The notes beneath the pieces are model-generated. The model was not told the origin of the DNA, made no database searches, and worked only from the letters and a program-made list of their open reading frames with translations. Positions 20,853 through 33,284 of a stretch of 64,000 bases of DNA are shown here, in pieces. Location of the stretch: contig CM061132.1 of assembly GCA_030789695.1 (NCBI GenBank), positions 156,656,817-156,720,816 of the forward strand, read 5' to 3'. Within the stretch, counting starts at the first letter, position 1; each line of letters opens with the position of its first letter. A program made the translations under genes and the position numbers. This DNA comes from Scilla litardierei. Its lineage: Eukaryota; Streptophyta; Magnoliopsida; Asparagales; Asparagaceae.

Positions 20853-21188
20853 TCATGCATAGGGCATTACACACGCTTCTTTGGCATACTCACATGCGGA
20901 GATCAGCTTGAACTGCTCTTCGTCAACAGCGGTAAAAATGGCGTTTATAGCTTTAGAATTGCACAGGGCCGCATGTTCTTCAATTCGACTCCAGTCTCTT
21001 GCCGGCTTGAGGTGTTCTTTGCCATCTTTGTCAATTTCAATCGGCGGTGTCCATCCTTCAATGACAGCGATCCATGCCTTCTCATCAAGGGACTTAATGA
21101 ATGCACGCATCTGAGACTTCCAGTAAGTGTAGTTTGTACCAATGAGCAATGGAGGACGAATAACGGAGGCACCTTCTCGTGTAGTCAT
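20853..21188 (-). pseudogene. Copia gag N-terminus, truncated
   Basis: The ATG at 21188 opens 111 codons with RPPLLIGTNYTYWKSQMRAF and SKAINAIFTAVDEEQFKLIS, matching the start of Copia gag (consensus RPPLLKGENYSYWKxRMRAYL, KALNAIFNGVSxEEFxRIS). It stops after AKEA, where the conserved Trp is a Cys. The rest of gag and pol are absent, replaced by the TA/MITE cluster. It lies 60 bp downstream of a tRNA-Met-type PBS, the normal position for gag. It cannot make a virus-like particle by itself. Confidence 0.85.
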
Positions 21189-21249
21189 GATTCAAGTACT
21201 GAAATCCAAGATCACACCCTCTTTGATAAAAAGGTAACACGGGCGACCT

Positions 21250-21261
21250 GCTCTGATACCA
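21250..21261 (-). promoter_or_regulatory. Copia primer-binding site (tRNA-Met type)
   Basis: The minus strand reads TGGTATCAGAGC, the classical initiator-tRNA-Met PBS of plant Copia elements. It sits two bases after the LTR end (ATCTCA|AT) and upstream of gag. Confidence 0.92.
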
Positions 21262-21263
21262 AT

Positions 21264-22930
21264 TGAGATTCAGTACGTAGTGATTAATCAATTAAACATA
21301 AAGATTAAGCATAAAAACCAAGCAATAACAACCAAAACTTGGTAACGCAGTTCGGTGCGTACACCTACATCTGCGAGGCCACGTCCAGAAAATCAGATTA
21401 CTCCACTATAATAAATAATGATTACAATCACTAATATCAGATCTATACTAGGAGAAGCATACTCTCCCTCAATACAAACCGTAAGGGGTGATCCCAATCA
21501 ACCCCGTGGAGTAATCTATGCAAGCTACCCTTGCATGCAAGATCCCCTTGCACAACCGACTAGATCAACTCCTTGATCCCTACGTGTGTAGCCGTCGGCC
21601 TCCATCCTCGGATGTAGAAACCGCAATATCCCCTTGCACAACCGATTAGAATCAACTCCCTTGATCCCCACCTCTAGTAGGCGTCGTCCTCCCTCCCAGA
21701 GTTCTTTGATGGTCTTTCGCAAAAGCCGTCGCCCAGCCGCAAAACCGCACGCACCTTTTTCTACACAGCTCCCCCTCAATCGCGGAGTAGTTATGGTAGT
21801 TCGCTCGATAGATCTCGTGCAGATCGACAGCCCGCTAGAATCGAAACCAATATAGCCAAATTGATTCCGATAAATCTTCAAGACATGGCAACATATATCC
21901 GCGGGCGAAAATCTCTCTAACAGATTTTCCAACAAATTCGGAGAGATAGCAACTTCTAATTATATCTCCAACAGATCTTCAATTGCAACAATATATACCA
22001 GAATACTTAGAAGAATCCGAAAGGAGATCTGAGGAATCCATCTTCAATAATCGTCATTCATTTCCAAACTTTTGAATCAGCTCCAAGGATCCTTCCGACA
22101 CAGCATGTTGGATCTCATATTGCAACATAATGTTCAACATATCATTCAACATGACCAATAAACGAGATCTCTCATAGCATATTTGTGGATTGATACCTTC
22201 AATCACATCTTTAGCAGATCTTATGCATACCTGCATACAACAGAATATATGGAGAAGATCTAAACAATAACACAAGATCTGAAACCATTCAGATAAAAAA
22301 TCTTCAACCGCACATATCTTCAACCGCACATACCATTCAGATATGAAACCATTCAGATTTTGTAATCACTATTTCTGGATAAATAACTTCCTCTTTAATA
22401 CAGATATTTCGCCAAAATATCTAGGATCACTTCGGGTAAGAAATCGCATAGATCAAGTAATCATTTAACCATTTCGGGTAAACTGATTTAAACAAATCTC
22501 ATGCGGATATTTTTCCATAAAATAAGGATCTGTTTCTGGAAAATAGAACCAAAATCTCAGCAAATATTTCCCCCCACCAATTAAGGAACTAACTATATTC
22601 CCAAATATTCTCAGCAAATATTTCATCCTCCTATCAATCAAGGAGCTAATTCGGATAACAAGGAACAGAAAAATCTCACCAAGATATTTCATCAACCAAT
22701 TCAGGAACCCCTGAGATTCTAGGTTACAAATCAGATCTGAGATCACCAAAACAGATCTGTAGACCAAAACAGCGTTTCTACATACGAACCAATACTCCAG
22801 ATCCCGAATGTTGTACCTCATGTTGCAACATAACGTACAACATGATTGCTCAAATGGTTCATAAACTGATTTGATTTCACAACCTGATCTCTCCAAAACT
22901 AGTGCCACTAATGCCAACTTATAGCAATTG
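21264..22930 (-). mobile_element. 5' LTR of the truncated Copia element (right end approximate)
   Basis: The minus-strand LTR ends at 21264 next to the PBS. Inside is a ~110-bp direct duplication (CCCCTTGCACAACCGA at 21543 and 21632). Two copies of an ATGTTG...GCAACATAAYGT palindromic motif lie near 22105 and 22812, and there are several AATATTTC/TTCCCC repeats. The true start of the LTR could not be fixed; it is somewhere near 22900-22970. Confidence 0.6.
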
Positions 22931-22974
22931 AAAATCAACCCAACCGAGATCGTTCATACATGAGAAAGATAGCC

Positions 22975-23242
22975 TGGACACGACTCCATCCACTGGAGGC
23001 AGTCCGGAGATAGCCCGGATCCAGCTCAGCTCTGATTGTGGTTTCTTCAACCCCGGGCCAGCTCGTCCAGTGCCCGGTCAGCGGCCAATAGCTCGGACTG
23101 AGGCCTATTCAGCCCGGGGTGGCTTGCCGAATTCCCGGCCAGCCGCCAATGTCCTCCAAAACCAGCTTTTGTAACCATATTGTACTTTAAATATATACGT
23201 GGTGAGAAAACATCCGTAAACAATTGGCACCGTCTGTGGGAA
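22975..23242 (+). mobile_element. Gypsy LTR 3' part with PBS-like junction
   Basis: A GC-rich segment ends GAGAAAACATCCGTAAACA at 23222 and is followed by ATTGGCACCGTCTGTGGGA. This junction is nearly the same as at 53600-53622 (ACA|ATTGGCGCCGTCTGTGGG), and the end matches the solo LTR at 1034-1910. No gag follows, so this is a fragment. Confidence 0.7.
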
Positions 23243-23305
23243 TCGACTCGACATCCACGCCATCAGCCACACTGATGATGGCTCGATCCTGCATCAGTTT
23301 CTTAT

Positions 23306-23590
23306 ATGCCTACTAGTCATAACTCGGGCCCGCGGGCACGATTCACTTAAGATGTTCACTCGCGAAATGTTTGTTTCCCAAAAAATTATTTCCACAGCCA
23401 AAATTTAAAAGAACAACAAATTAGCGTAAAAATATTTAGCGGAACGGGAGCCTTCGGCACGGAACAACAATTTCGGCGTAGTACAACAATTTCGACGCGG
23501 GCGCCTTCGGCGCGGAACAACCAATTAGCGTAAAAATTTTAGCGGGGCACCTTCGGTGCGGGCGACGGAAAAAAATTTAACCTAGGCCAA
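23306..23590. repeat. GCGCCTTCGGCGC hairpin repeats; possible Helitron 3' end
   Basis: On the minus strand the left edge reads GTGCCCGCGGGCCCGAG, a short spacer and then CTAG|T, the layout of a Helitron 3' terminus (GC hairpin about 10 nt before CTRR). Inside, copies of GGGCGCCTTCGGCGCGGAAC alternate with CAAATTAGCGTAAAAAT. The GCGCC-TTC-GGCGC unit is itself a hairpin. Confidence 0.45.
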
Positions 23591-24284
23591 AAGAGAAACG
23601 CTCGAAAATGAATTGAGGAAGTGCAAAGTGTGGGTGTGTGTAGGGTAGTACGGTAAAAAGTGAAATGAGGGTTTTTAGCAAAAAGGGGAAAGGTGCGATA
23701 TTATGTGCAAATGTAGTGATTGTGAGGGTTTTTTTGAGTTAAATCTTAACCCTTGGATGCAAAAGATGTGAATGCATTCTGATCGTTGTTGATGACTGAG
23801 ACTAGTCAGCCCTATGAATAAAAAAAAGTGGTGTTTTAATATATAGATACCTGAACTATACATTATACACCTCGTGTTATGGTGTACACGACTGCAGCTT
23901 GATATAACATGCTATAAATGTGCATGTAAAATATTTGCAGAATGGGATGAGAGAGGGGGGGGGTGTGGGTGGGTGCCCCATTTCTTTGAATTGACTCAGC
24001 CAACCCAGTTATTTTTCTCAAACATTAACGAAGCAAAGCTAAAAAAACCCTTAGACTATCTTAAGCTCTTTTAGCCCATAGTTTTCTTACTTTCTAGAAC
24101 TCACCGTCTCTTTGGACTAGGCCGTACGCGCAAGCCAATCACATGCCTTACACGTGACCATCGTATTTCGGATGCACACTTTCAATGCGATGAAACGTGC
24201 ATCTACCCGCATCCGCGCTACCCCACTTCTCACGTGGCTAGCACGTGACACGGGGCTCTATGTAAAGCGTTGCGTTAACGCCTG
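23591..24284. other. Intergenic; G-box-rich upstream region on the right
   Basis: No ORF of note to 24120. From 24150 several ACGTG-core motifs occur (TACACGTGAC, TCACGTGGC, GCACGTGAC), a likely promoter for the gene at 24315. Confidence 0.4.
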
Positions 24285-24314
24285 ATGGGACATCGATCGA
24301 GTCCAGTTCAGGCC

Positions 24315-24653
24315 ATGGAATGTTCCCGTCAAGTCAGCGAGTCGGCTCTAGAGGCGAGCGGTGACTCGGGCGATGACCCGGCCACCGCGCCGTCGGCGGC
24401 GGCAGTATGGGAGGAGGCCGGCGAAGATGATGCTGAGTCGTGCATCGACGACGGCGGCGACGATTGCGGCGACGGAGATGACGAGAGGTGGAGTTCTTGG
24501 AGAGGGTGGTGCGAGGAGAAGGCAATAGAGAACGAGGCCGCGGAAAGGAACGGACGAGATATGCCGTCTCGGGAAGAGTCGACGGCGGAGATGGAGGAGA
24601 ACCGACTGTTCTGGGAGGCCTGCCTGGCAAATGAGTACGCGGGTCAGGCGTAG
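24315..24653 (+). CDS. Small acidic protein, uncharacterised (112 aa)
   Basis: I chose the ATG at 24315 for its strong context (GGCCATGGA); an in-frame ATG at 24285 would add ten residues. The protein is very acidic: an Asp/Gly/Cys-rich run near residues 50-65, a Trp/Arg patch (RWSSWRGWCEEK), then EEST and a C-terminal NRLFWEACLANEY. It has no signal peptide or membrane segment. The block is single-exon and GC-rich in an AT-rich setting, with G-box motifs upstream and AATAAA downstream (24697). That combination looks like a real intronless plant gene. I do not recognise a function; the FWEACLA tail is the likeliest conserved motif. Confidence 0.55.
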   Translation: MECSRQVSESALEASGDSGDDPATAPSAAAVWEEAGEDDAESCIDDGGDDCGDGDDERWSSWRGWCEEKAIENEAAERNGRDMPSREESTAEMEENRLFWEACLANEYAGQA

Positions 24654-24696
24654 GTTGGACCAATTGCAGGTTGGTTGAAGTTTGATTCCTTGGAAT

Positions 24697-24702
24697 TAAT
24701 AA
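24697..24702 (+). terminator. Poly(A) signal AATAAA
   Basis: Canonical AATAAA 44 bp after the stop of the small acidic gene. Confidence 0.45.
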
Positions 24703-25298
24703 AGTGAGTTAAAAATGTAAATATGTATACATTTACAAAGTTGAATAAAATTGAGAAGCCATCCCATTGTTTGTCATGGAGTGAGAAGCCAATTTGTATT
24801 TACTCTTTCTCTGTGTGAGTGTTTGAGGGTGAGAGAGAGAATTTTCAAGTTCTTAGTGCAAATAGCCGTAATAAAGGAGTAATCAAGAATTTTTTTTTTT
24901 TCGAAGATACAAATCATTGAATGCATTCTATACGTATTAATAGATACACATATTAAAAAGAATCAAGAAAATCACCTTCCTCTTCCTAAGTTGTCCTTTG
25001 ATTGGATCAGTAATACAAGATGTTCTATTGTCATTATTTCTTAAGTTGTATACATTCTAAAACCCCTAAACCCCAAATACAAGTGAACCCGAAGGGCATC
25101 TCAATCCACTCATTGCAAAAAGTTCTATTGTTGTGAAAGCATTGAATTTGCAACGGTTTGACAGAGCATCCAATAACGTTATTGGATTCATTTGATTTTT
25201 GGTTTGGTAATAATCCATATATAAGGTGTAGAACACATCCAATTTTTTTTAAAACCTAAAATTATGTATATGTGATAATAAAATATATATGATCATTC
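24703..25298. other. AT-rich; diverged MITE remnant
   Basis: The stretch 25085-25240 (ATTGGATTCATTTGATTTTT and flanks) resembles the right arm of MITE 4 at 20.4-20.5 kb at low identity. Otherwise no gene. Confidence 0.35.
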
Positions 25299-25646
25299 GG
25301 TGTAGGAAATTTCCTACACTGGCTCTATAAAAGTTTAATTTTTAATCTTTTTTCAATGATCAACACCATTCATTTTGATATACACATCATGTATGATGAA
25401 CATACCAAAAATCAACTGAATCCAATGCTATTTGACCCTCGGTCCAATTGGTACAAATTCAATGGTTTCAGAACAATTGAATTTTTTGTAACGAGCCGAT
25501 TGACGGTCAATCCCCCTAGGGTTCAAACATATTTGGTATTTTGAAATTTTAGAATATGTACATCAATCCTAAATTAAAAAAATTATAAAAAAAAACAAAG
25601 TGAATTGTGATGTTTTTGATAGGCGGTATAAGAAATATTCTACACC
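25299..25646. mobile_element. MITE-like element related to MITE 4
   Basis: The ends GGTGTAGGAAATTTC and (reversed) GGTGTAGAATATTTC pair imperfectly over 348 bp. The inner CATACCAAAAATCAA matches the arm of MITE 4. Non-coding and diverged. Confidence 0.5.
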
Positions 25647-25667
25647 AACTTCTCACCCCCAATATAT

Positions 25668-26790
25668 ATTAATAGTCATAACCCATGCCCGCGGGCACGG
25701 TTCATTTAAGACTTCTCCCGCGAAATCTTTGTTCCCCGAAAAATTATTTTCACAGCCAAAATTTAACAGAACAATAAATTAGCGTAAAAATATTTAGCGG
25801 CATGAGCACCTTTGGCGCGAAACATCAAATTCGGCGCAGACGCTTTCGACGCAGAACAACAAATTCGACGTCGAACAACAAATTCGACGTCGAACAACAA
25901 ATTTGGCGCCCGCGCCTTTTGCGCAGAATAACAAATTAGCGTAAAAAAATTTAGCGGGCGCCTCCGACGCGGTTCGTTTAAAATATTCTCTCATGAAATC
26001 TTTGTTCCCTAAAAAATTATTTTCACAGCCAACATTTAAAAGAAGAAATTAGCGTAAAAGTATCTAGCGGCGTGGGCGCCTTCGGTGCGGAACAACAAAT
26101 GCGGCACATGCGCCTTCGACACGGAATAACAAATTCGACGTGGACACCTTTAGTGTAGAACAACAATTTCGGCGTGAGCGCCTTCGATGCGAAACAATAA
26201 ATTAGCGTAAAAAAATTAGGGCGACTTCGGCGCCCGCGTCGAAACAACCCAACCAACCTATAACTCATCAATCCACAGAACAATCCAACCCACCTATAAC
26301 TGATCGATCATAATGTCTTTGGCACGGGCTTGTTTGGCTGGCTTGGCTTGAGTTTCCAGTAACTGATCGATCATAGCAACCCACCTAGTTTGACCTGGTT
26401 TGTTTTTCAGGACTTGTCATTGCTTGTCTGCTTGGAAGTTGGTTGGCGTTGGCTTCTCAAATGGAACAAAATTGATTGAAATTGCTTTTGAAAACAAAAG
26501 GCTTATTACTTGTGATGATGAATTTATTACATGAATAATTCTGATATGCTGCCAAACTGTGCGATATTGATTGGATTTGGGAAGCATATCAACCTGCTGA
26601 CCTGTTTTGCTTTTATAAATGCGATATACAGTGCAAAGTTACATTATCTTAATTATAGTGAGGGTTGATGTGTAATTTTGTATGGCCACCCTTGGCGAGG
26701 AACAACAAATTCGATGCAAGCGCCTTCGACGCGGGACAACAAATTAGCAAAAAAAATTAACGGACGCAGACGCATTCGGCAAAGAATATT
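25668..26790. repeat. Second field of CTTCGGCGC / TTAGCGTAAAAA repeats
   Basis: It opens with GCCCGCGGGCACGGTTCA, as at 23.3 kb, then carries degenerate GCGCCTTCGGYGCGGAACAAC and AAATTAGCGTAAAAA units. These include three consecutive AACAACAAATTCGACGTCG-like copies near 25855-25900, and a last weak patch at 26690-26790. The whole leader (CCGCGGGCACG...ATTTTCACAGCC) is repeated internally near 25975-26060. It is the same family as 23306-23590. Confidence 0.6.
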
Positions 26791-27768
26791 AGTTTATTAC
26801 CTACTTAAAGCCTGAAAATTATCGGTTTAAGAATTAAAGATGAAACACACTGATTACAACAGAACGAACCCTAATTCCAGCAGCAAAACTAGAGCAAAAC
26901 GAAAAACTCAATTTCACCTATTCTAAAACAACGAATGCTGTATCAAATTTCATATGGATCTAACACAAAATTCAATTTCCCAACAACTCCTTATCTCATG
27001 TGGGTCACATAAGCTCTACATCTTATATTCATGTGTTTCTCAATATTTCAGTGTTTTAGACACCCATTCCCCCCCATTTTAAGCCATATTTTTGCGTGTT
27101 TTAGATGCAATTTACTCCTCAGAAATAGAGATTGTGGTAATTTTTTGTAATAAGCCGAATAAAAACAATCATCTGGGAAATCCTAGTTCACACATTAATG
27201 ACATTTACACCATCTTCCATCCAGTGTACTCAGAACAGAAAGGTTGTGAAACCTTGAGGCCTCATCATACAATCGATTCTGTGTACAATGCACATGAGTT
27301 TGATACATGCCAACACAATGCCTGAAATGAATATATCTCATTCTTGGGCTTGCACTTTTCATTGCAATCGGTTGTGTGTACAATGCACACGAGTTTGATG
27401 TTCATGAGGTAGACAATGCGACCAATTCAACGATCTCAACACAATGCCATAAATTAAGCAGCAAGGTTTCAGCATTGAAAAGCACCCAAACTTAATTTTT
27501 AAGTTAAGTATGAAATCAACCTAGCTGCAAGGTTTCAGCATTGACACACACCCAGACTCAAGATATAAATTAAGTTAATCCAAGTCAATCAAGCTGAACT
27601 ATTCACTTTTTTCAAGATATGTAACAACGTATGAAAATAATATAATCCATTTTGTAGTATTTCTTGTATTCATACATGTATATAATCAATTTGACATCAG
27701 TTGACAATCAACTACAATAGTATCAATTCCAAAACTATATGCAATGATAGCTGATATGGTTGCCAACT
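26791..27768. other. No supported gene
   Basis: AT-rich. Short direct repeats (TGTGTACAATGCACA at 27280 and 27370; AAGGTTTCAGCATTGA at 27463 and 27530). No coding signal on either strand. Confidence 0.35.
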
Positions 27769-28996
27769 TCATTGCTCAAACACGCATCCCAAGTTTGAAT
27801 CGGATGCAGACGCATGTGCAAGTGCTGGTGTAGAGTCAATACCAAAACGTCCAGATCCCATGAAAGGCTCTGATGCTTCATCAGGAGCATCGCTTTCAGC
27901 TTGATGTAGCTCCTAAATATTTAAGAAATGCATCATTAGGAAAGTGAAAATTCATGAATGGAAATAGCCAATAGCTGCACAATGCAAACACATAACAATC
28001 AACATAAAGCATACCAATCTAATATGTGAAATTTAGAAGAAAAAAAGTACATAACAATGCTACATACGTCCAGTTGTAGAAGATTAAATGGGTTGCCTTT
28101 GTATCATAGAACTTGAGAAAGAAACATAACAATGCCCACGTTAAAGAAATGACCAAAAGTATATATACATTGAAATTGATACGGGTGTTACCATACGTAA
28201 TTGACCTTAAAGATATCATTTTATGTATTCATCGATAAATCTAAATAAAATTTAGTTCTCCAAGTAGCCTAAATGGTGAAACTATCATATCCATTCTCTC
28301 TCCTTCCCCCATCAACCATTTACTGCAGAAATGAGCAAACGAACCAATTCACAATTATTGAGAAATAAGAACTATTCAAAGTTAACAATAACCCTTTCAA
28401 AAGAGCAAAGCATCAATGTCTGTGCTTTCTACTGCCAAAAAAGAAATACAAAAGTTATAAAAATTTTGAATTTTTTTCTTAGTACTGCAGTATACAAATC
28501 TAAAGCACATGTTAAAGGACATAGTTCAATGTATTAACATCAATTCCAATATATCATTTTTGCTATAACTCAAGGAGATTATGCAACAATTTCATCTTCT
28601 AAATAACAAAATCTCCCACCTCTTGAATGCATAGAGATGTTAAATACATGAATTAGTACAATAACTTACCTTGATCAAACTTCTGCCTACCTAATACCCA
28701 CCGAACTTCATCGGAACTCCTCTCACCACCGACAGTGCATTGTTTATTCTACTTGCGTCCTGCATCACTTGCGTGATCCTCTGCCTGCGCACAAAAATCT
28801 CAACCTCTCAACACAACATAAGTCGAAAATTCGCTAGGAAATTAATTTCGAAAGAATTTAGATCTGATCCATGTGAACTGAATTTTCAATGTCCATACAT
28901 AGAACCGGAGCTACTAAATAGTAGATGCTCATAGCTCTCATAACCATAATGACCAGCTCCACTTTCTTCATGTTGCGAGAGGCAGCCAGCACCCTG
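27769..28996 (-). pseudogene. Remnant of an intron-containing minus-strand gene
   Basis: Three coding-like stretches have splice-type borders. 28886-28996 follows AATTTCAG and gives QGAGCLSQHEESGAGHYGY... to a stop. 28670-28784 lies between GCGCAG and GTAAG and gives AEDHASDAGRK, an in-frame TAG, then SSDEVRWVLGRQKFD. 27769-27912 follows ATATTTAG and gives ELHQAESDAPDEASEPFMG... to a stop. Low-complexity Ser/Gly/Tyr tails like the first are common at transposase C-termini, but no family is recognised. Two stops mean these cannot all be one working mRNA. Confidence 0.3.
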
Positions 28997-30596
28997 CTGA
29001 AATTTTTTGCAATGAATTAAGAAAGAAATGAAGGAACCTGCTTGGATAGGCATTGGTAGGTGCATGAGAAGATAACACAACAAAAAATAATTATAATACA
29101 GGCTTAACCATGCATATTAGCCAAATAAACCATGGAAATGTTGAATGGATAATTCATTATTGTTACTGGAAAAAGAATACATATGCTTGTTATTATACAT
29201 TCTGCAGAAAAATCTCTACGCTTGTTACTGGAAAGAGAATGCATAGCCTATACATTCTGCAAATATACAAAAAGAATATACAAAAAGTTAGATTCTTACT
29301 GGAAAATTATAACCGGCCATCTTACTTTATAATATGTCTATCCAAGCATGTTCCTATACAAAAAGTGAGATTGTTACTGGAAAAAGAATTTGATTTGATT
29401 ATCAATTTGATTATCAATTTGATTATCAAATGAAATCCTCAGATATGGAGCATTAGCCTCAGATATGATTTGATAATCCTTAGATTTGATTTAATTTGAT
29501 AATCCTGAGCAATTTGATTAATTGAGGATTTCATTATATTCAAATGAAATCCTCAGATTTGATTTGATAATGTTCAAATTGAATACATTTTGATATTATA
29601 ATGTTCAATTAACTGAGGATTATCAAATGAAATCCTCAGATATTATAATGTTCAAATTGAATACAATTTGCTAATGCTCCACATAATAATGCAAATGTAA
29701 ATGCAAATCCTCAGATATTAGAATGCTTCACATTTCTGACATGATATTAGAAAATTTTTGATGTATTAGATATTTCAAAATGGCATTTTCTGACATATTT
29801 GACAAATTGAATATCCTGACAAATTAGATATCCTGAAATATTTGACAAATGGCTATTATTATTCCCACCCACATGCGGAGCAATATCATCATTCAGAACC
29901 CCGTGTAACAATATTGGGGCATGGCAGATGGACATACTCAAATAGATCCTTATCCTGACAGAAAATAGGCAAGGCTTTCTCAATGATTAAAAAAATATGG
30001 AAGTTTGATAGAAGCAATGCCAAAGACATTGCACTTTCAGTTCATGCACCAGATCAATGAGATTTATCCCTCAAGTCCAAGAATCCAAACATCCCCAACC
30101 AAATATACACAGATACACGCTTATTAGCTTATGGATAGAAAAACCTCAATTGACCAAAACTATTGAAAACTGATAGGTATGTTTTACTAATCTAGCCAAT
30201 GAGTCTACCGCACTAAATACTGCATTCCGGCCCTCAATAAAAATGTCAACATATGAAATTCTAATAGTTAATGAATTTGCTACAACACCGACCATCGATT
30301 TCTGATGCTATAAGCATTGAGGTAACTATTAACATCTAATAAAAATAATTAGATGATCAACATATTTCAGCCTGGAATATAGAGCAACAAATTCAAAGAT
30401 ACCTTTCAGTTGACAAAAATGCAAGAAGCAGAGCTGTGTAAGCCTCAACACTCATCATTTCAACCTCTTGCTGACCTTGCACCAAATCTTCATCATCTTG
30501 TTATAAGCAAGTTTGATGTTCTCCTCCACCTAAGTACCGAAAACCAAATCCAGACAGTTAAAGAAACACATGTATCTATACAGACACTTGCGAAGG
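28997..30596. other. AT-rich, inverted CTCAGATAT repeats
   Basis: Between 29390 and 29720 the motif AAATGAAATCCTCAGATAT and its complement (ATTGAGGATTTCAT) recur about six times in both orientations, with GATTATCAATTT in triplicate at 29397-29430. No gene is seen elsewhere. Confidence 0.5.
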
Positions 30597-30690
30597 GTGG
30601 ATGAATGGGCAAAACACCTCGGATCGGGCTGAAAATTGGTGGGTAGGGAATTTAGAGGGTGGAAACCGAGATGAACGGCTCGGATCTAAC
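30597..30690. mobile_element. Diverged arm of MITE 2
   Basis: GGATGAATGGGCAAAACAC, GATCGGGCTGAAAATTGGTG and TTTAGAGGGTGGA match the right arm of MITE 2 (19560-19650) in order. Only one arm is present. Confidence 0.7.
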
Positions 30691-30773
30691 AAAAAACTTG
30701 TGGAGTTTGGAGTTTTTGACCGACACAAGAGAGGATTCTCTCCTGTGACACCCTATTTCCCGTTTCCTCATAT

Positions 30774-30856
30774 AATATATATGTGTGTGTGTGTGTGTAT
30801 GTATGTGTGTGTGTGTGTGTGTGTACACACACATACATATATACATACTGGGTTTA
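30774..30856. repeat. Compound (TA)(TG)n microsatellite, part-palindromic
   Basis: TATATATGTGTGTG... runs into TGTACACACACATACATATATA, so the two ends can pair. Confidence 0.95.
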
Positions 30857-33031
30857 GGTTGCTGTACTTCTTTTTCTCTTCAAATTTTTTATCTACTTTC
30901 TTTGTTTGTCCCTTTTTATTTCTCAGTCCAGACTTTTACCAATAGTTTGGCAAATTGACCTTTATTCCTATGCTTGCATACATATTAAATTCCATGAACT
31001 TCGTTAAGCTTAGCCCAAATCCTCTTTAGTTATAAAATAGGGCGAAGAGCCGCTAGAACGCAAGATCAGAAAACTTGAAATAAATTGGATGCAGATTCAT
31101 TTGTTGACCTATTGCCACCATGATTTGGAGCTCTGTACCTTGTAAAAGCTGTCTTACTGAATTTGTTGCTCCTAAACGTTGAGAGAGAGAAGAATGATGG
31201 TGTGAGGCTTTAGAAGTTGTGATTGACCCAGTTAATGTAGCAATTAGGAGCAGATATAGGCACCGCATAACACATAGTGATGGCGTAAATCAAAAGTGAT
31301 ACAATAGTTATAAATTTAACGAAGAAGATACGAACATGAATGCTTTTAACAAAATTGAATGAAGAAGGCATTCGTGTAGCCAACCCAAAGGCTTTAAAGA
31401 CTTTGTTGTTGTTGTTGTTGTTGTTGCATACGATAATTTAAGTATCCTCTGTTGATATAATCGAATCCACTACATAACGAAGTACATAGAAGCCTAATTA
31501 CAATTACAGCATCTGGGTTAACAGGAGATCGACTAGTCTACCAACCTATGCTTAGGATCCAAGCATACATAGAAGAATGACTGTTATCTTGTAATGTTGA
31601 AAGGATTATTGTAAAGAAATAATTAAAGATGAGTTTTCACTGCATTCAACCAAATACTAATAGTAGCAGCAGAAAAGAAGAAAACATGTACCATCTTAAT
31701 TGAAGATTGAAAAGGCCTAGTAAAGGTTGGGCTCATTAATCCATGATATCCAAAGTTTCATCATTCTTCCACGTATGATATGTGCAAAAGTCATGCTTGT
31801 CAGCTTGTATATGACCAAAGAAACAGATGCTTCAAACTGAGTATCATCTCCGTGTAGGGCACTTTCCCAACACCATAGAGTCGTGATGACGTTTAAACAG
31901 CCCAAGAGTTGCACATCATAACAGTTACAGCTTAATATAAAATGTAAAAGTTGTGCCAAATACTTTGGAGTCATAGCTCACTTAAAACACACACCGAAAA
32001 TTTAAGGTACGATGTGCTACATCAGAAAAAACCAAGGTATGATGAGGAGGAAATTTGTGTCCCCAGTGATCCTATTGCTTCCCTTATTGCATCAATCATC
32101 ACATATATTCCCAAATGATATATCGAAACAACAAAACTCAACAAATAGAGTTTTACCCATTGCTCTGATGATGAGAGGAAGAGGGCGACCTGGCTCCAGA
32201 GATGAGAGCAAACCCTTATATGTGAAGAAGAGATCATCAAATTCAAATAAATCTAGAATATATACATGATGTGTGAATATATACACGAAAAAAACAAAAA
32301 AATAAACAAATAAAAGTCTCAAAAAATACCTGATGTGTGAAGAAGAGATCGCGAAGTACGGCTAAATGCCTCTTTTAAATGCTTGCAGATGTTAGCCCAG
32401 GACTGAAACAATATCAAAAAGTTGAGTTGAATCTTGCTCAAATCAGATAAGTAAGACTCCTATTTTGGCAAGAAAAATCAGATCAACTAATAAGAAATCT
32501 GCACCTTCAGATCTAGGAAAGCAAGAAATCCGCACCTAAGATGGCAGAATCTTCGTTGCAAATGATCTTGTTGCAAATGTTCCAGAATTTGTGCAAGCAA
32601 GAGATAAGCGAGGAAGGAGGCGGTTGAAGAGCAAGAGCTTCCTATTTTGGAGAGGAGAAATGATCTCTTCCTCACCTTGCGAAATGATCTTGCTGCTCAA
32701 TTTTGGGGAAGAGCAAGAGCTCTCCCCCAAAAACGCGTGTTGCTCTGCCCAAAAACGACTGTTGCTCTTCCCGAGTTTTGGAGACTTTTGCGCACAATGA
32801 AATGGGACCCACGAACCAAAATACAAACCTCGAGATTTAATTCCAACCGCTCATTCCTCAAGATTTAATCCTGGCCTTCTTTCTATCAACCCATTTATCC
32901 TAGTCAGCTCTAGGATTCAAAAATCGATGTCAAATGTATAATAGATGGTCTTCTCTTGTAACCATACTCATCAAGCTAATACAAATCATATTTCATTTTC
33001 ATCTATCTTGACTTGACGCCTGCAAATAAAA
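30857..33031. other. No supported gene; one (TTG)n microsatellite
   Basis: A (TTG)8 run lies at 31402-31426. A short plus frame near 32165-32268 (GRGRPGSRDESK) is reminiscent of a Copia GRP linker but is too short to claim. The repeated GAAGAGCAAGAGCT units at 32628-32720 are unexplained. Confidence 0.35.
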
Positions 33032-33284
33032 ATGAGAATTGCTACATGCACCTCAAACTTGAGGTGCATGCAATGATTTGTTTCCAGTTTTGAAAACAAA
33101 AATCAAATCAATTGTTGTAAACCATGGCGGCTACGGAACCCCGTAGCCCTGTATTTATAGTAATAGGGTTACATAATGGGTGGATACCCACTAACGGGTT
33201 GGGCCTCCAAGCCCGTTTATAACACTTCCCCTTATCCATCCATTGTTGTAAGCCGTGATGAACGCTTCAGGGTTCATGGAGCTT

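Noticed and set aside
31402..32268. Copia-like GRGRPGSRD frame near 32165
   Set aside because: Too short, and no other Copia block lies in order around it.
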